A DNA stretch of 64,000 nucleotides from contig JBBSGD010000005.1 in assembly GCA_038254435.1 (NCBI GenBank), positions 1 through 64,000 of the forward strand, given 5' to 3'. Origin of the DNA: JBBSGD01 sp038254435. Its GTDB lineage: Bacteria > Actinomycetota > CADDZG01 > WHSQ01. How positions within the stretch are numbered: position 1 is the first letter of the stretch; every line of letters starts with the position of its first letter. The translations under genes and the position numbers were made by a program. The notes below the pieces were generated by a model, which was not told where the DNA came from, did not search any database, and was given only the letters and a program-made list of their open reading frames with translations. Shown here in pieces: positions 53,114 to 61,941 of this stretch.

Positions 53114-55822
53114 ATGCCCCCCTCGAAGTCGCCGGCTCGCCGCAAGCTCCTGCTCCTCGACGGCTACTCGCTGGCCTTTCGTGCCTTCTACGCGCTGCCC
53201 GAGGAGCTGACGACCACCGACGGCACGCACACCAACGCCGTCTACGGCTTTACCTCGATGCTGATCAAGCTGCTGCAGGAAGAGCGTCCCGACTACCTCG
53301 TCTGCTGCCTCGACGCAGGCGCGCCACTCGAGCGCACCGAGCAGTTCGCCGACTACAAGAGCAACCGCAGCCAGGCACCGGACACGTTCTCCTCGCAGGT
53401 CCCGCTGATCAGAGAGGTGCTCGGCGCTCTGCAGATACCGATCTTCGAGCTGCCCGGCCACGAGGCGGACGACATCATCTCGTTCCTCGCCACGCGAGCG
53501 GCCGGTGAGGACCTCGACGTTCGTGTGGTCACCGGGGACAGGGATTTCTTTCAGCTCGTGGGCGACCGCATCCATGTTCTCTACAACCGGCGCGGGATCA
53601 CCGACATCGTCGACATGGATGCCAAGGCGGTGACGCAGCGCTACGGAGTCCCGCCTGCAAAGTACGTCGACCTCAAGGCGCTCGAGGGCGACAACTCCGA
53701 CAACCTGCCGGGCGTTCCCGGGGTCGGGACCAAGACGGCGGCCAAGCTCGTGCAGAAGTACGGAAGTGCCGAGGAGGCAGTGGCGCATGCAGATGAGCAG
53801 ACACCCAAGCTGGCGCAAAATCTCGCTGCCCACGCAGAGCAGGTGGCTCTCAACAAGAAGCTGTCGACGCTTGCCGAGGTGCCGCTGGAAAGTGTGGGCC
53901 TCGAGGACCTGAAGATGGGGCCCTGGGATCTCGAGCGCGTAACTGAGCTGTTCAAGTCGCTCGAGTTCCGCACCCTTCTCGAACGTCTCATGGCCGACTT
54001 GCCCGCCGCCGCGGAAGGTGAGGGTGAGCCTTTCGAGCTGGCGATGGAGGTAGTTGCGGACGCGGGCTCGCTGACGTCCCTCGCAGCTCGGCTGCGCGTT
54101 ACCGGGGAGATCGCCCTCGACATCGTCCCTTCATCGGCGCGCGGCGTGCCGCACTCGCTCGCCATCGCCTGGGAGGAGCGCGCCGCTTTCGTGGCGGTCG
54201 GGCCCCGCGGCGTCACCCCGGTGGAGCTCTGCGACGCGCTGGGTTCCCTCTTCGAATCTGACTCGACGGCAAAGATCGTGCACGGAGGACGCGCCGCGCT
54301 CATCTCCTTGGCGGCCGCGGGCATCGAGCTCGAGGGCCTTCGCCTGGATACGCAGGTTGCCGCTTACCTCCTCGATCCTGCAGCGCCCAACTACGCGCTC
54401 GAAGACGTCGCGCGCAAGTACACGGGCCGCGAGCTCAAGGCTGTCGATCCCGTCGAACGCGCTGCCGGCGACGCGCAGGGCGCACTCGATCTGGGCGGAG
54501 ACATGGATGAGGGCGCGGCGGAAGACGCGTGCCTCAGGGCACTGGCGGTGGCCGAGGTGGCCGCCGCTACCGAGCCCGAGCTGAAGCGGCTCGGGATGCT
54601 CGATCTCTACTACGACATCGAGCATCCATTGATAGGTGTTCTGGCGGGCATGGAGCGCGCCGGTGTGAGACTCGACCTCGACTACCTGGCCACCATGGCG
54701 GCGGACCTCGACGAGCGCATTGAGAACCTCGAGGTTGAGTGCTACGAGCACGCGGGCCAGAAGCTGAACCTCGGCTCTCCGCAGCAGCTGCGCATCCTTC
54801 TCTACGACAAGCTCGGGCTCAAGACGACCCGGCGCACCAAGACGGGCCTGTCGACCGATGCGCGCGCCTTGCAACAGCTGGTCGACCAACATCCCTTCGT
54901 CAAGGCGCTGCTCGACTACCGGGAGCTGGCCAAGCTGAAGAACACCTACGTGGATGCGCTGCCGCCGCTCGTCGACAAGGTGGACGGGCGCCTCCACACC
55001 ACTTTCGACCAGACGGTGGCGGCCACGGGGCGGCTCTCGAGCACCAACCCAAACTTGCAGAACATCCCGATCCGCACGGACATCGGCCGCACCATCAGGC
55101 GCGCGTTTGTCGCCGAGCCCGGCAACCTGCTGCTGTCGGCCGACTACTCGCAGATCGAGCTGCGGGTCATGGCCCACCTGTCCAAGGACCCGCTCCTCGT
55201 CGAGGTGTTCGCCAAGGAGGAGGAGGACGTGCACGCCGCAACGGCCGCGCGTGTCTTCGGCGTAGACCCCGGTGAGCTAACGGTGCGTCAGCGCTCGATC
55301 GCCAAGATGGTGAACTACGGGCTTGCCTACGGCATGGGTGCGCCAGGGCTCGCGGAGCGACTCAATGTTCCGGTGCCGGAAGCCAAGGTAATCATGGAGG
55401 CCTACTTCGAGCAGATGGACGGTGTGCGCAAGTTCCTCGACAACGTCGTGACTCAAGCCTATGCGGATGGCTTCACGACGACGATGTTCGGACGGAGGCG
55501 CTACCTGCCAGAGCTGGGGAGCGGCAACCCGCGCGTGCGGGCCATCGGCGAACGCCAAGCCCTCAACGCCCCAATCCAAGGATCGGCCGCCGACATCATG
55601 AAGCTGGCCATGATCCACGTCGACGGTGCGCTCCGAGACGAGGGCCTCACCAGCCGCATGATCCTCACGGTGCACGACGAGCTCGTGTTCGAGGTCCCCC
55701 CGGACGAGCAAGAGGCCGCCGGTGCCCTCGTTCGGCGAGCCATGGCGGGCGTCTGCGCCATGGAGGTCCCGCTGGGAGTGGAGGTCGCCTTCGCCGCTAC
55801 CTGGGCGGCGGCCAAGAGCTGA
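53114..55822 (+). CDS. polA: DNA polymerase I
   Basis: 902 residues. The N-terminal 5'-nuclease domain has LLLLDGYSLAFRAFYALP, GHEADDIIS and VTGDRDFFQLV, and the helix-hairpin-helix (LPGVPGVGTKTAAKL) follows. The middle exonuclease domain is degenerate: the DxE motif is replaced by ALDIVPSSA. The polymerase domain is complete (SADYSQIELRVMAHLS, RSIAKMVNYGLAYGMG, MILTVHDELVFEVP). It is thus a gap-filling and flap-removing enzyme without proofreading, as in mycobacteria. ATG 53114 chosen over ATG 53087. Confidence 0.97.
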   Translation: MPPSKSPARRKLLLLDGYSLAFRAFYALPEELTTTDGTHTNAVYGFTSMLIKLLQEERPDYLVCCLDAGAPLERTEQFADYKSNRSQAPDTFSSQVPLIREVLGALQIPIFELPGHEADDIISFLATRAAGEDLDVRVVTGDRDFFQLVGDRIHVLYNRRGITDIVDMDAKAVTQRYGVPPAKYVDLKALEGDNSDNLPGVPGVGTKTAAKLVQKYGSAEEAVAHADEQTPKLAQNLAAHAEQVALNKKLSTLAEVPLESVGLEDLKMGPWDLERVTELFKSLEFRTLLERLMADLPAAAEGEGEPFELAMEVVADAGSLTSLAARLRVTGEIALDIVPSSARGVPHSLAIAWEERAAFVAVGPRGVTPVELCDALGSLFESDSTAKIVHGGRAALISLAAAGIELEGLRLDTQVAAYLLDPAAPNYALEDVARKYTGRELKAVDPVERAAGDAQGALDLGGDMDEGAAEDACLRALAVAEVAAATEPELKRLGMLDLYYDIEHPLIGVLAGMERAGVRLDLDYLATMAADLDERIENLEVECYEHAGQKLNLGSPQQLRILLYDKLGLKTTRRTKTGLSTDARALQQLVDQHPFVKALLDYRELAKLKNTYVDALPPLVDKVDGRLHTTFDQTVAATGRLSSTNPNLQNIPIRTDIGRTIRRAFVAEPGNLLLSADYSQIELRVMAHLSKDPLLVEVFAKEEEDVHAATAARVFGVDPGELTVRQRSIAKMVNYGLAYGMGAPGLAERLNVPVPEAKVIMEAYFEQMDGVRKFLDNVVTQAYADGFTTTMFGRRRYLPELGSGNPRVRAIGERQALNAPIQGSAADIMKLAMIHVDGALRDEGLTSRMILTVHDELVFEVPPDEQEAAGALVRRAMAGVCAMEVPLGVEVAFAATWAAAKS

Positions 55823-55882
55823 CCCCCGCCAACTTTGCTCAAATCCGTGCGATTTTCGTCGCCTGGGGCGAAAAGTTGGGGG
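55823..55882. terminator. bidirectional terminator-like hairpin between convergent genes
   Basis: CCCCC-G-CCAACTTT (55823-55836) pairs, with a small bulge, with AAAGTTGGGGG (55872-55882). Inside it, AAATC (55841-55845) and GATTT (55851-55855) form a second small stem. The structure exactly fills the gap between the stops of polA and the minus-strand ATPase gene, and it is AT-richer than its surroundings. Confidence 0.65.
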
Positions 55883-56641
55883 TTAGAGGCGGCCGGCGGC
55901 GATTATGCGCTGGAGAAATTGCTTGGTGCGGGGGTTTTCGGGGGCCGAGAAAATCTTCTCCGGCCGGCCCTCCTCGAGGATCCTGCCGTTGTGAAGAAAG
56001 CATACGCGGTCGGCTATGTCGCGTGCGAAGCCCATTTCGTGGGTGGCGATGAGCATGGTCATGCCCCCCGTGGCCAGCTCACGTATTAGTCCCAGCACCT
56101 CTGCGACGAGCTCGGGGTCGAGCGCGCTGGTGACCTCGTCGAGCAGCATGAGCCGGGGCCGCATCGCGAGCGCCCGCACGATTGCCACGCGCTGCTGCTG
56201 GCCGCCCGACAGCCGGTCCGGGTACTCGTCCTTCTTGTCGGCAAGCCCGAAGCGATCGAGGAGCTCGAGGGCGCGCTCCGTAGCGTCCGCCTTGTCCATG
56301 CCCAGAGCCTCGATCGGGCCGAGCGTGATGTTGCGGGTCACTGTCATGTGTGGAAAGAGGTTGAAAGCCTGGAACACGATGCCGATGTGACGCCGGATGC
56401 GGTTCACGTCCACCCGGGCCTCGGTGATGGCCTCGCCGGCGACGACTATCTTGCCGGAGTCGACGGGTTCGAGCAGGTTGATGCACTTGAGCAGCGTCGA
56501 CTTGCCCGAACCCGACGCGCCGATGAGGCACACAACCTCGTGCGGCGAGACGCTCATCGATATGTCCTGCAGCACGACGTTGTCCCCGAAGGACTTGGTG
56601 ACGTTCTCGACGGTCACGGCGCGCTCGTCGGCAACGTTCAT
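55883..56641 (-). CDS. polar amino-acid ABC transporter ATPase (second system)
   Basis: GlnQ-type ABC ATPase: Walker A GASGSGKSTLLKCINLLEP, signature RLSGGQQQRVAIVRALAM, Walker B LMLLDEVTSALDPELV and H-loop LIATHEMGFARDIADRV. ATG 56641 has GAAGG about eight bases upstream on the minus strand; the longer frame to 56689 would overlap the permease gene. It is the last gene of a three-gene operon. The ATPase at 43852 is a clear paralogue. Confidence 0.94.
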   Translation of the reverse strand: MNVADERAVTVENVTKSFGDNVVLQDISMSVSPHEVVCLIGASGSGKSTLLKCINLLEPVDSGKIVVAGEAITEARVDVNRIRRHIGIVFQAFNLFPHMTVTRNITLGPIEALGMDKADATERALELLDRFGLADKKDEYPDRLSGGQQQRVAIVRALAMRPRLMLLDEVTSALDPELVAEVLGLIRELATGGMTMLIATHEMGFARDIADRVCFLHNGRILEEGRPEKIFSAPENPRTKQFLQRIIAAGRL

Positions 56642-56651
56642 TGTGCAGCCT

Positions 56652-57503
56652 TCATTGCGGGACGCCGGTGCGCCGGCGCTGGCGGTCACGCTTGATGAGG
56701 TGGTCGGTAAAGCGAGCGAGTGGAATGGTGATGAGCACGAACAGCACCGCGGCGATCACGTAGCTTGCGTAGTTGAACTGTTCGGCTCCATAGATCTGTG
56801 CGGCGCGCGCAGCTTCCGTGGGCCCGAGCACCGACACCAGCGCCGTGTCCTTCTGCAGTCCGATGAAGTCGTTGAGCAGAGGAGGGACCACTCGCCTGAT
56901 GGCCTGTGGCAGTACGACGAACCGCAGTGACTGCCATGTCGACAGTCCGAGAGAGCGCGCCGCAGCGGCTTGACTTTCGTGCACCGAGTCGATTCCTGCC
57001 CGGTAGACCTCGGCGACGTAGGCGGAGTACACGAGCACGAGCGCAGTCACTCCGTACACCACGTCGCTCTGCTGAGAGAAGAACTGGAGACCGAGCCCGG
57101 GGATGCCGAAGCCAAGGATGTACAGAACGAGGATCAACGGCACTCCGCGGAACAGGTCGGTATAGGCAACGGCGACAGCTCTCAGTGGAAAGAAGACGGG
57201 GCCGGGAATGCTGCGCACCACCGCTATGACGAGGGCGATCGCAAGGATGAAGACCTCGGCGATAAGGAACATCTCCACGTTGAGGCCGAATGCTGCAACC
57301 ACCGACGGCGTGCTGACCGTGCCGGTAAAGGCTGCCTTTAGATGATGGAGGTCGAAGAACCGCTGCGTGACGAGGGACGTGCCCGGCGCGAACGCGACCA
57401 CGGCGACAATGAGGGCGAGAAAGACGACGGTGCTCGCGCTCGAGATGAGCACGTTGCGATTACCGAGCATGCGCGACCCGCGTCCGGACCTGTCGGCCTC
57501 CAA
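56652..57503 (-). CDS. polar amino-acid ABC transporter permease (second system)
   Basis: HisM/GlnP permease core (FGLNVEMFLIAEVFILAIALVIAVVRS, then EAA loop AAAARSLGLSTWQSLRFVVLPQAIRRVVPPLLNDFIGLQKDTALVSVLG). One additional N-terminal helix of about 25 residues precedes the core. The start could be TTG 57503 or ATG 57470; the latter has no clear ribosome site. It lies between the binding protein and ATPase genes. Confidence 0.92.
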   Translation of the reverse strand: MEADRSGRGSRMLGNRNVLISSASTVVFLALIVAVVAFAPGTSLVTQRFFDLHHLKAAFTGTVSTPSVVAAFGLNVEMFLIAEVFILAIALVIAVVRSIPGPVFFPLRAVAVAYTDLFRGVPLILVLYILGFGIPGLGLQFFSQQSDVVYGVTALVLVYSAYVAEVYRAGIDSVHESQAAAARSLGLSTWQSLRFVVLPQAIRRVVPPLLNDFIGLQKDTALVSVLGPTEAARAAQIYGAEQFNYASYVIAAVLFVLITIPLARFTDHLIKRDRQRRRTGVPQ

Positions 57504-57512
57504 CGGCTCGGG

Positions 57513-58355
57513 TCAGTCCTTGAGCGTGGGCACGTTGAGGTAGTCCTTGAGCCACTTGCTCTGAAGCTTGTGCAGCGTGCCGTCCGAACGGAGCTTGCCG
57601 AGCGCATCGTTGACGCAGCCGACCAGCGGGCTGCCCTTCTCGAACAACATGCCGAAGGGCTCGTGCGTAGGGTACTGACCCACCACGGTGGAGCCCTTTA
57701 TCTCGAAGTCGCGCAGATAGACCGTGGTCACGACATCTGTGACCAGCGCGTCGATCTGCTTGTTTTCGAGGGCTGTCTTGGCGTCGTTGGTTTGGTCAAA
57801 GACCTTGGGATCGCCGGCGGGCTGGATCTTGCTGTTGATAAATGTCAGGCTCGTCGTGCCGACTTGGGTTCCGAGCTGCGCATTCTTGAGATCGGCAAGG
57901 CTCGAGGCTTGGGTCACGGGCCCGCCTTCGAGGGCGAGGACTCCCTGGTTGTCGTCGAAGTAGCCGTCGGAGAAGTCGACGACTCGGCTGCGCTCGGGCG
58001 TGATCGAGATCTGGTTGATGTCGAAGTCGAAGTCCTTGGGGCCGGGTGCATAGGACTTGTTGAAGGGCTCGACCACCCACTTGATGGGCAGACCGAGCTG
58101 CTTGGCGATGCCGCTGGCGAGATCGCCCTCGAAGCCGGTGTAATGCTGGGGGGAGCCCTTGAACCACGGCGGATAGGCGGGGCGGTCGGTAGCCACCGTC
58201 AGCACACCCTCTTGCACCAGCGGAAGGCTGCCCTTGTCGCACGAGGCGGACGAGCCTGCCGAGGTGGCTGGCTTTTCTGCCGCGCAGGCGCCGAGCAGGA
58301 GCACGAAGACGGCTGCCGCCGCCACGAATCTCGGAATCACGGATCTTTTCCTCAC
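57513..58355 (-). CDS. polar amino-acid ABC transporter substrate-binding lipoprotein (second system)
   Basis: Family 3 solute-binding protein of about 280 residues. The signal is VIPRFVAAAAVFVLLLGAC with the lipobox cysteine near residue 24. The binding domain has TVATDRPAYPPWFKGSPQHYTGFEGDLASGIAKQLGLP and FDFDINQISITPERSRVVDFSDGYFDDNQGVL. The spacing and pocket residues differ from the first system (41868), which suggests a different ligand. The start is GTG 58355; GTG 58340 is possible. Confidence 0.92.
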   Translation of the reverse strand: MRKRSVIPRFVAAAAVFVLLLGACAAEKPATSAGSSASCDKGSLPLVQEGVLTVATDRPAYPPWFKGSPQHYTGFEGDLASGIAKQLGLPIKWVVEPFNKSYAPGPKDFDFDINQISITPERSRVVDFSDGYFDDNQGVLALEGGPVTQASSLADLKNAQLGTQVGTTSLTFINSKIQPAGDPKVFDQTNDAKTALENKQIDALVTDVVTTVYLRDFEIKGSTVVGQYPTHEPFGMLFEKGSPLVGCVNDALGKLRSDGTLHKLQSKWLKDYLNVPTLKD

Positions 58356-58435
58356 CGGTCGGGGACGCGTCCTAGAAGGGCCCGGTCACTCTTACTCCCG
58401 TGACTCTAGTGCACGCCCGCCGAGGCGGAGCGTTT

Positions 58436-59839
58436 TCAGGGGCAGGTAATGCCCGCGCAGGTGCGGTCAGCTCTCAGCTCACGGGACAAGCGCGCAACGT
58501 GTCCGGTGGGGTTATTTGAGCGATCCGTGTCCCCGAGCAGGTTGTGCAGCTGGTACGGGTCGCTCGCAAGGTCGTAGTACTCGCGAAAGAAGGGAAGGAT
58601 TTCGCCGGGACGGTAGTACTCGACGTACTGGTGATTGAGCGTCCTCTCCGAGGCCCAGGTCGGGACGTCTGCGGTGTTGCGGTCCCAGAACTCCGTCAGC
58701 ATGCGATCTCTGCCGACCGTGGAATCGAGCAATGAATGTCCGTCCATCTCGGGATGCGATGGCGCCCTGATCCCGGCCGCGTCGAGGACGGTGGGAGCGA
58801 TGTCAACGTTGCCTATGAGGCGTGAGTCTTTTTGCCTGGCGCCGTAGCCCCCATCGGGCCACGACATGAGGAAGGGAACCTTGATCGAGGGCGTGTAGGG
58901 AACTGCCTTGCCGTTTCTCGAGTGCTCGCCCCACAAAAGACCATTGTCGGACGTGAAGATCACCAAGGTGTTGTTCAGCTCCCCCGAAGTCTTGAGGGCC
59001 GAATGCAGACGGGCGATCATGTCGTCAACCGACATCAAGGTGCGTGCTTGCGCATCGTGGAGCTTGCGTCCGCGCTTGAAAGTGAAGCCCGAGTCCTGGA
59101 CGTATTGGGGCTTGTCGCTCAGGCCCCCGGGGTCGACGGCCGGATCGTCCTCTCGCATGGCCGGGTTCACTTGCATCGGGGATACGGGCGCGTCCGCGTA
59201 TTTCTTCTGTGGCGTGAAGGGCGTGTGGGGAGCCATCGGGGCCAGGTAGAGAAGCCAGGGCCGGTTGCTGGGAGTGTTCTGGGTGACGAAATTGACGGCC
59301 AGATCGGAAAGGAAGGTCGTGTCGTACTGACGCACCCGCTGGACGACGCCGTCGATGTTGTACTTGGCGCCCCTGTATACGCCCGAGCGCGGGGTCGTGG
59401 CCCACTCATCGGCATACGGGGGCTTGCGACGCAGAGGCCATGAGTTGAGGTACTTGCCGAAGATGCCGGTGTGATAGCGGGCGTCGAGGTAAGCCTGCAT
59501 GGTGGCGCTCTGGTCGAGGTTCAAGGCCTGGTGGTTGTCTTTCACGCCGTGGTTGTGGGCGTAGCGGCCGGAGAAGATCGTCGACCGGGAGGGGCAGCAC
59601 TGCGGGGTGGTGACGAACGCTTGCTCGAAACGCGTGCCGTGGGCCCGGAGCCACTGCTGAGTTTGGGGCAGCTGCGCCATCGTGCCGGCGCGCTGGTCGT
59701 CGGTGACGATTATGAGAATGTTGGGTCGGGCCGGATGACGCTGCGAGACCGGCGCCGTCTGGGCGGAAACTGCGTCGGCGGCGAGTGCCCCGGCGGCCAC
59801 GAGGGCCGCGGCTCCGAGGATCATCAGCTTGCTCTTCAT
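58436..59839 (-). CDS. secreted formylglycine-dependent sulfatase
   Basis: 467 residues with a signal peptide (MILGAAALVAAGALAADAVSA). The sulfatase signature is CCPSRSTIFSGRY, with Cys80 the likely formylglycine site; Asp46-Asp47 (IIVTDDQ) and SDNGLLWGEH supply the metal ligands. It resembles N-acetylglucosamine-6-sulfatase or arylsulfatase-like enzymes and probably desulfates polysaccharides outside the cell. The formylglycine-generating enzyme is not in the window. The start region carries a 17-bp duplication. Confidence 0.9.
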   Translation of the reverse strand: MKSKLMILGAAALVAAGALAADAVSAQTAPVSQRHPARPNILIIVTDDQRAGTMAQLPQTQQWLRAHGTRFEQAFVTTPQCCPSRSTIFSGRYAHNHGVKDNHQALNLDQSATMQAYLDARYHTGIFGKYLNSWPLRRKPPYADEWATTPRSGVYRGAKYNIDGVVQRVRQYDTTFLSDLAVNFVTQNTPSNRPWLLYLAPMAPHTPFTPQKKYADAPVSPMQVNPAMREDDPAVDPGGLSDKPQYVQDSGFTFKRGRKLHDAQARTLMSVDDMIARLHSALKTSGELNNTLVIFTSDNGLLWGEHSRNGKAVPYTPSIKVPFLMSWPDGGYGARQKDSRLIGNVDIAPTVLDAAGIRAPSHPEMDGHSLLDSTVGRDRMLTEFWDRNTADVPTWASERTLNHQYVEYYRPGEILPFFREYYDLASDPYQLHNLLGDTDRSNNPTGHVARLSRELRADRTCAGITCP

Positions 59840-59867
59840 TCACTTTCCCCCTTCATTCACTTCCCCC
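59834..59867. repeat. 17-bp tandem duplication of the sulfatase ribosome site and start
   Basis: CTTCATTCACTTTCCCC (59834-59850) and CTTCATTCACTTCCCCC (59851-59867) are near-identical neighbours. On the minus strand each contains a GGGGAA(A)GTGA ribosome site followed by ATG. The upstream ATG opens a six-codon frame whose TGA overlaps the sulfatase ATG (ATGA). Confidence 0.9.
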
Positions 59868-60080
59868 AACGTGATGTACCGGCGCGGCCGTGGGTTTTCG
59901 TAACGAGCGAGAAGCGGCTGGGCACCCACATACCTCCGCGACGGGGACGGGCGTGGTCCGGCTTTCGTCCTGATTGTCGGAAGGAGCACAATAACGCCTT
60001 TCACACAGCCGCTGCGAGCCGGTCACTTACCCCTACGTTCAGCAGGAGCGCGACCCTGTCTGGGGCGGAACGAGCTCTGT

Positions 60081-60130
60081 TTGGGGGTGACCCTTGCGGC
60101 CCGTATACTTTCCCGGCCCCAGGCGGGGCC
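60081..60130 (+). promoter_or_regulatory. rpsA promoter and leader hairpin
   Basis: TTGGGG (60081-60086) and TATACT (60104-60109) are 17 bases apart. A hairpin, GGCCCC-AGGC-GGGGCC (60115-60130), begins near the expected start site and is followed by ACTTTTG. The AGGAGG ribosome site (60141-60146) lies 11 bases beyond the stem. The hairpin may stabilise the mRNA or be bound by S1 itself. Confidence 0.65.
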
Positions 60131-60158
60131 ACTTTTGTCGAGGAGGAATCCAGCACAC

Positions 60159-61931
60159 ATGACCGAACAGCAGGACGGGGCTGCCCAAGCCCCGGCAGCG
60201 GGGTCCGGCGCCGGCCGCGGCGAGGAGACGCTTCCCGACGGGCGAGGCGGCGTGATCACGAGGACCGCTCCGTCCACGTCGGGTGGAACGTATGCAGGCG
60301 GCACCATCGTCGAGAACGACATCGGCGACAGCCAGGAAGAGCTGATGGCCGCCATCGAGGCCACCATCAAGCCCTTCGGCGAGGGCGACATCATGGCCGG
60401 CACCGTGGTGAAGATCGAGAAGGACGAGGTTCTCCTCGACATCGGCTACAAGTCTGAAGGCGTCATCCCCTTGCGTGAGCTGTCCATTCGCAACGATGTC
60501 GACCCGCACGAGGTCGTATCTGTGGGCGACGGCGTCGAGGCCCTCGTGCTCCAGAAGGAGGACCAGGACGGCCGCCTGATCCTGTCCAAGAAGCGCGCAC
60601 AGTACGAGCGGGCGTGGGGCAAGATCGAGGACATCAAGAGCGGAGACGGGACCGTCACCGGCCCCGTCATCGAGGTCGTCAAGGGTGGACTCATTCTCGA
60701 CATCGGCCTGCGCGGGTTCTTGCCTGCATCCCTCGTCGAGATGCGCCGTGTCAGGGACCTTCACCCCTACGTCGGCAAAGAGCTCGAATGCCGCATCATC
60801 GAGCTCGACAAGAACCGGAACAACGTGGTGTTGTCGCGCCGCAAGTTCCTCGAGGAGAGCCAGGCGGAGCAGCGCCATGACTTCCTCCAGTCGCTAACCA
60901 AGGGAGAGGTGCGCAAGGGCACGGTGTCCTCGATCGTCAACTTCGGAGCCTTCGTGGATCTCGGGGGAGTCGACGGGCTCGTGCACGTTTCCGAGCTTTC
61001 CTGGAAGCACGTCGACCATCCCAGCGAGGTGGTCGAGGTCGGACAGGAGGTCGCCATCGAGGTGCTCGACGTCGACCTCGAGCGCGAGCGTGTGTCGCTG
61101 TCTCTCAAAGCGACTCAGGAGGACCCGTGGCGGCAGTTCGCGCGGACGCACGAGATCGGCGAGGTCATCGACGGACGGGTCACCAAGCTCGTGCCGTTCG
61201 GCGCTTTTGTCGAGGTCGACGATGCCATCGAAGGCCTCGTTCACATCTCCGAGCTTGCCGAGCACCACGTCGAGAAGTCTGAGGACGAGGTGGCGGTGCA
61301 GGAGAGCGTGCCGGTCAAGATCATCGACATCGACCTCGACCGCCGCCGCATCAGCTTGTCGCGCAAGCAGGCTCTGCGTGAGGCGGCGCCGCCCGAGTAC
61401 GCCGAAGGGACGACGGAGGCCGCGCAGGCGCCGGTCACCGAGGCGGGGGCGGAGGAAGCCGCCGAGGCCGAGATGGAAGTTGAGGTGCGCGCTACATCCA
61501 ACGGTGCGGGCGTCCCGAGCGAAGACCCTGCCCAGCGTGTGTCCCCGGATGAGGAGATCGTCTCCGCGGCGGAGTCGGCGCCCGAGATCGCCTCCGAGAC
61601 GACGGCCCCCGAGGCGGCATCTGACGCACCCAGCGCCGGGGACGCGGCTCCTCCCGAGGAGCGCGAGGAGGCGGAGCAGACCGCGATGATGTCGCCGGAC
61701 TCACCGCCCGAGGGTCACGAGGGCGTTACGGCGGCCGAGGACGAGCAGCGCAGCCTCGAAGTGCGCCTCAGCCAGGAGGAGCCCGACGAGGGCGCCGTGC
61801 CGGGCGACGCAGTCGCCGCCGTCACGGACGAGGATGATGAGGATGAGGAAGAGTCCGAGCCGCCCGCGCCGGGCGACGAGGAGTCCATCGAGTCCATCGT
61901 GCAAGATCTGAAACGCGAACGCGGCAAGTAG
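60159..61931 (+). CDS. rpsA: 30S ribosomal protein S1
   Basis: 590 residues. A disordered N-terminus of about 60 residues is followed by four S1/OB domains: GTVVKIEKDEVLLDIGYKSEGVIP; GPVIEVVKGGLILDIGLRGFLPASL; KGTVSSIVNFGAFVDLGGVDGLVHVSELSW; and DGRVTKLVPFGAFVEVDDAIEGLVHISELA. The last 170 residues are highly acidic and low in complexity, longer than in mycobacterial S1. ATG 60159 follows AGGAGG. S1 unfolds mRNA on the 30S subunit. Position between polA and coaE is the actinobacterial order. Confidence 0.96.
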   Translation: MTEQQDGAAQAPAAGSGAGRGEETLPDGRGGVITRTAPSTSGGTYAGGTIVENDIGDSQEELMAAIEATIKPFGEGDIMAGTVVKIEKDEVLLDIGYKSEGVIPLRELSIRNDVDPHEVVSVGDGVEALVLQKEDQDGRLILSKKRAQYERAWGKIEDIKSGDGTVTGPVIEVVKGGLILDIGLRGFLPASLVEMRRVRDLHPYVGKELECRIIELDKNRNNVVLSRRKFLEESQAEQRHDFLQSLTKGEVRKGTVSSIVNFGAFVDLGGVDGLVHVSELSWKHVDHPSEVVEVGQEVAIEVLDVDLERERVSLSLKATQEDPWRQFARTHEIGEVIDGRVTKLVPFGAFVEVDDAIEGLVHISELAEHHVEKSEDEVAVQESVPVKIIDIDLDRRRISLSRKQALREAAPPEYAEGTTEAAQAPVTEAGAEEAAEAEMEVEVRATSNGAGVPSEDPAQRVSPDEEIVSAAESAPEIASETTAPEAASDAPSAGDAAPPEEREEAEQTAMMSPDSPPEGHEGVTAAEDEQRSLEVRLSQEEPDEGAVPGDAVAAVTDEDDEDEEESEPPAPGDEESIESIVQDLKRERGK

Positions 61932-61941
61932 CCAAGCGCGC

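Noticed and set aside
53114..55822. PolA exonuclease motif loss as a novel feature
   Set aside because: The DxE loss is real, but proofreading-deficient PolA is already known in mycobacteria and related bacteria.
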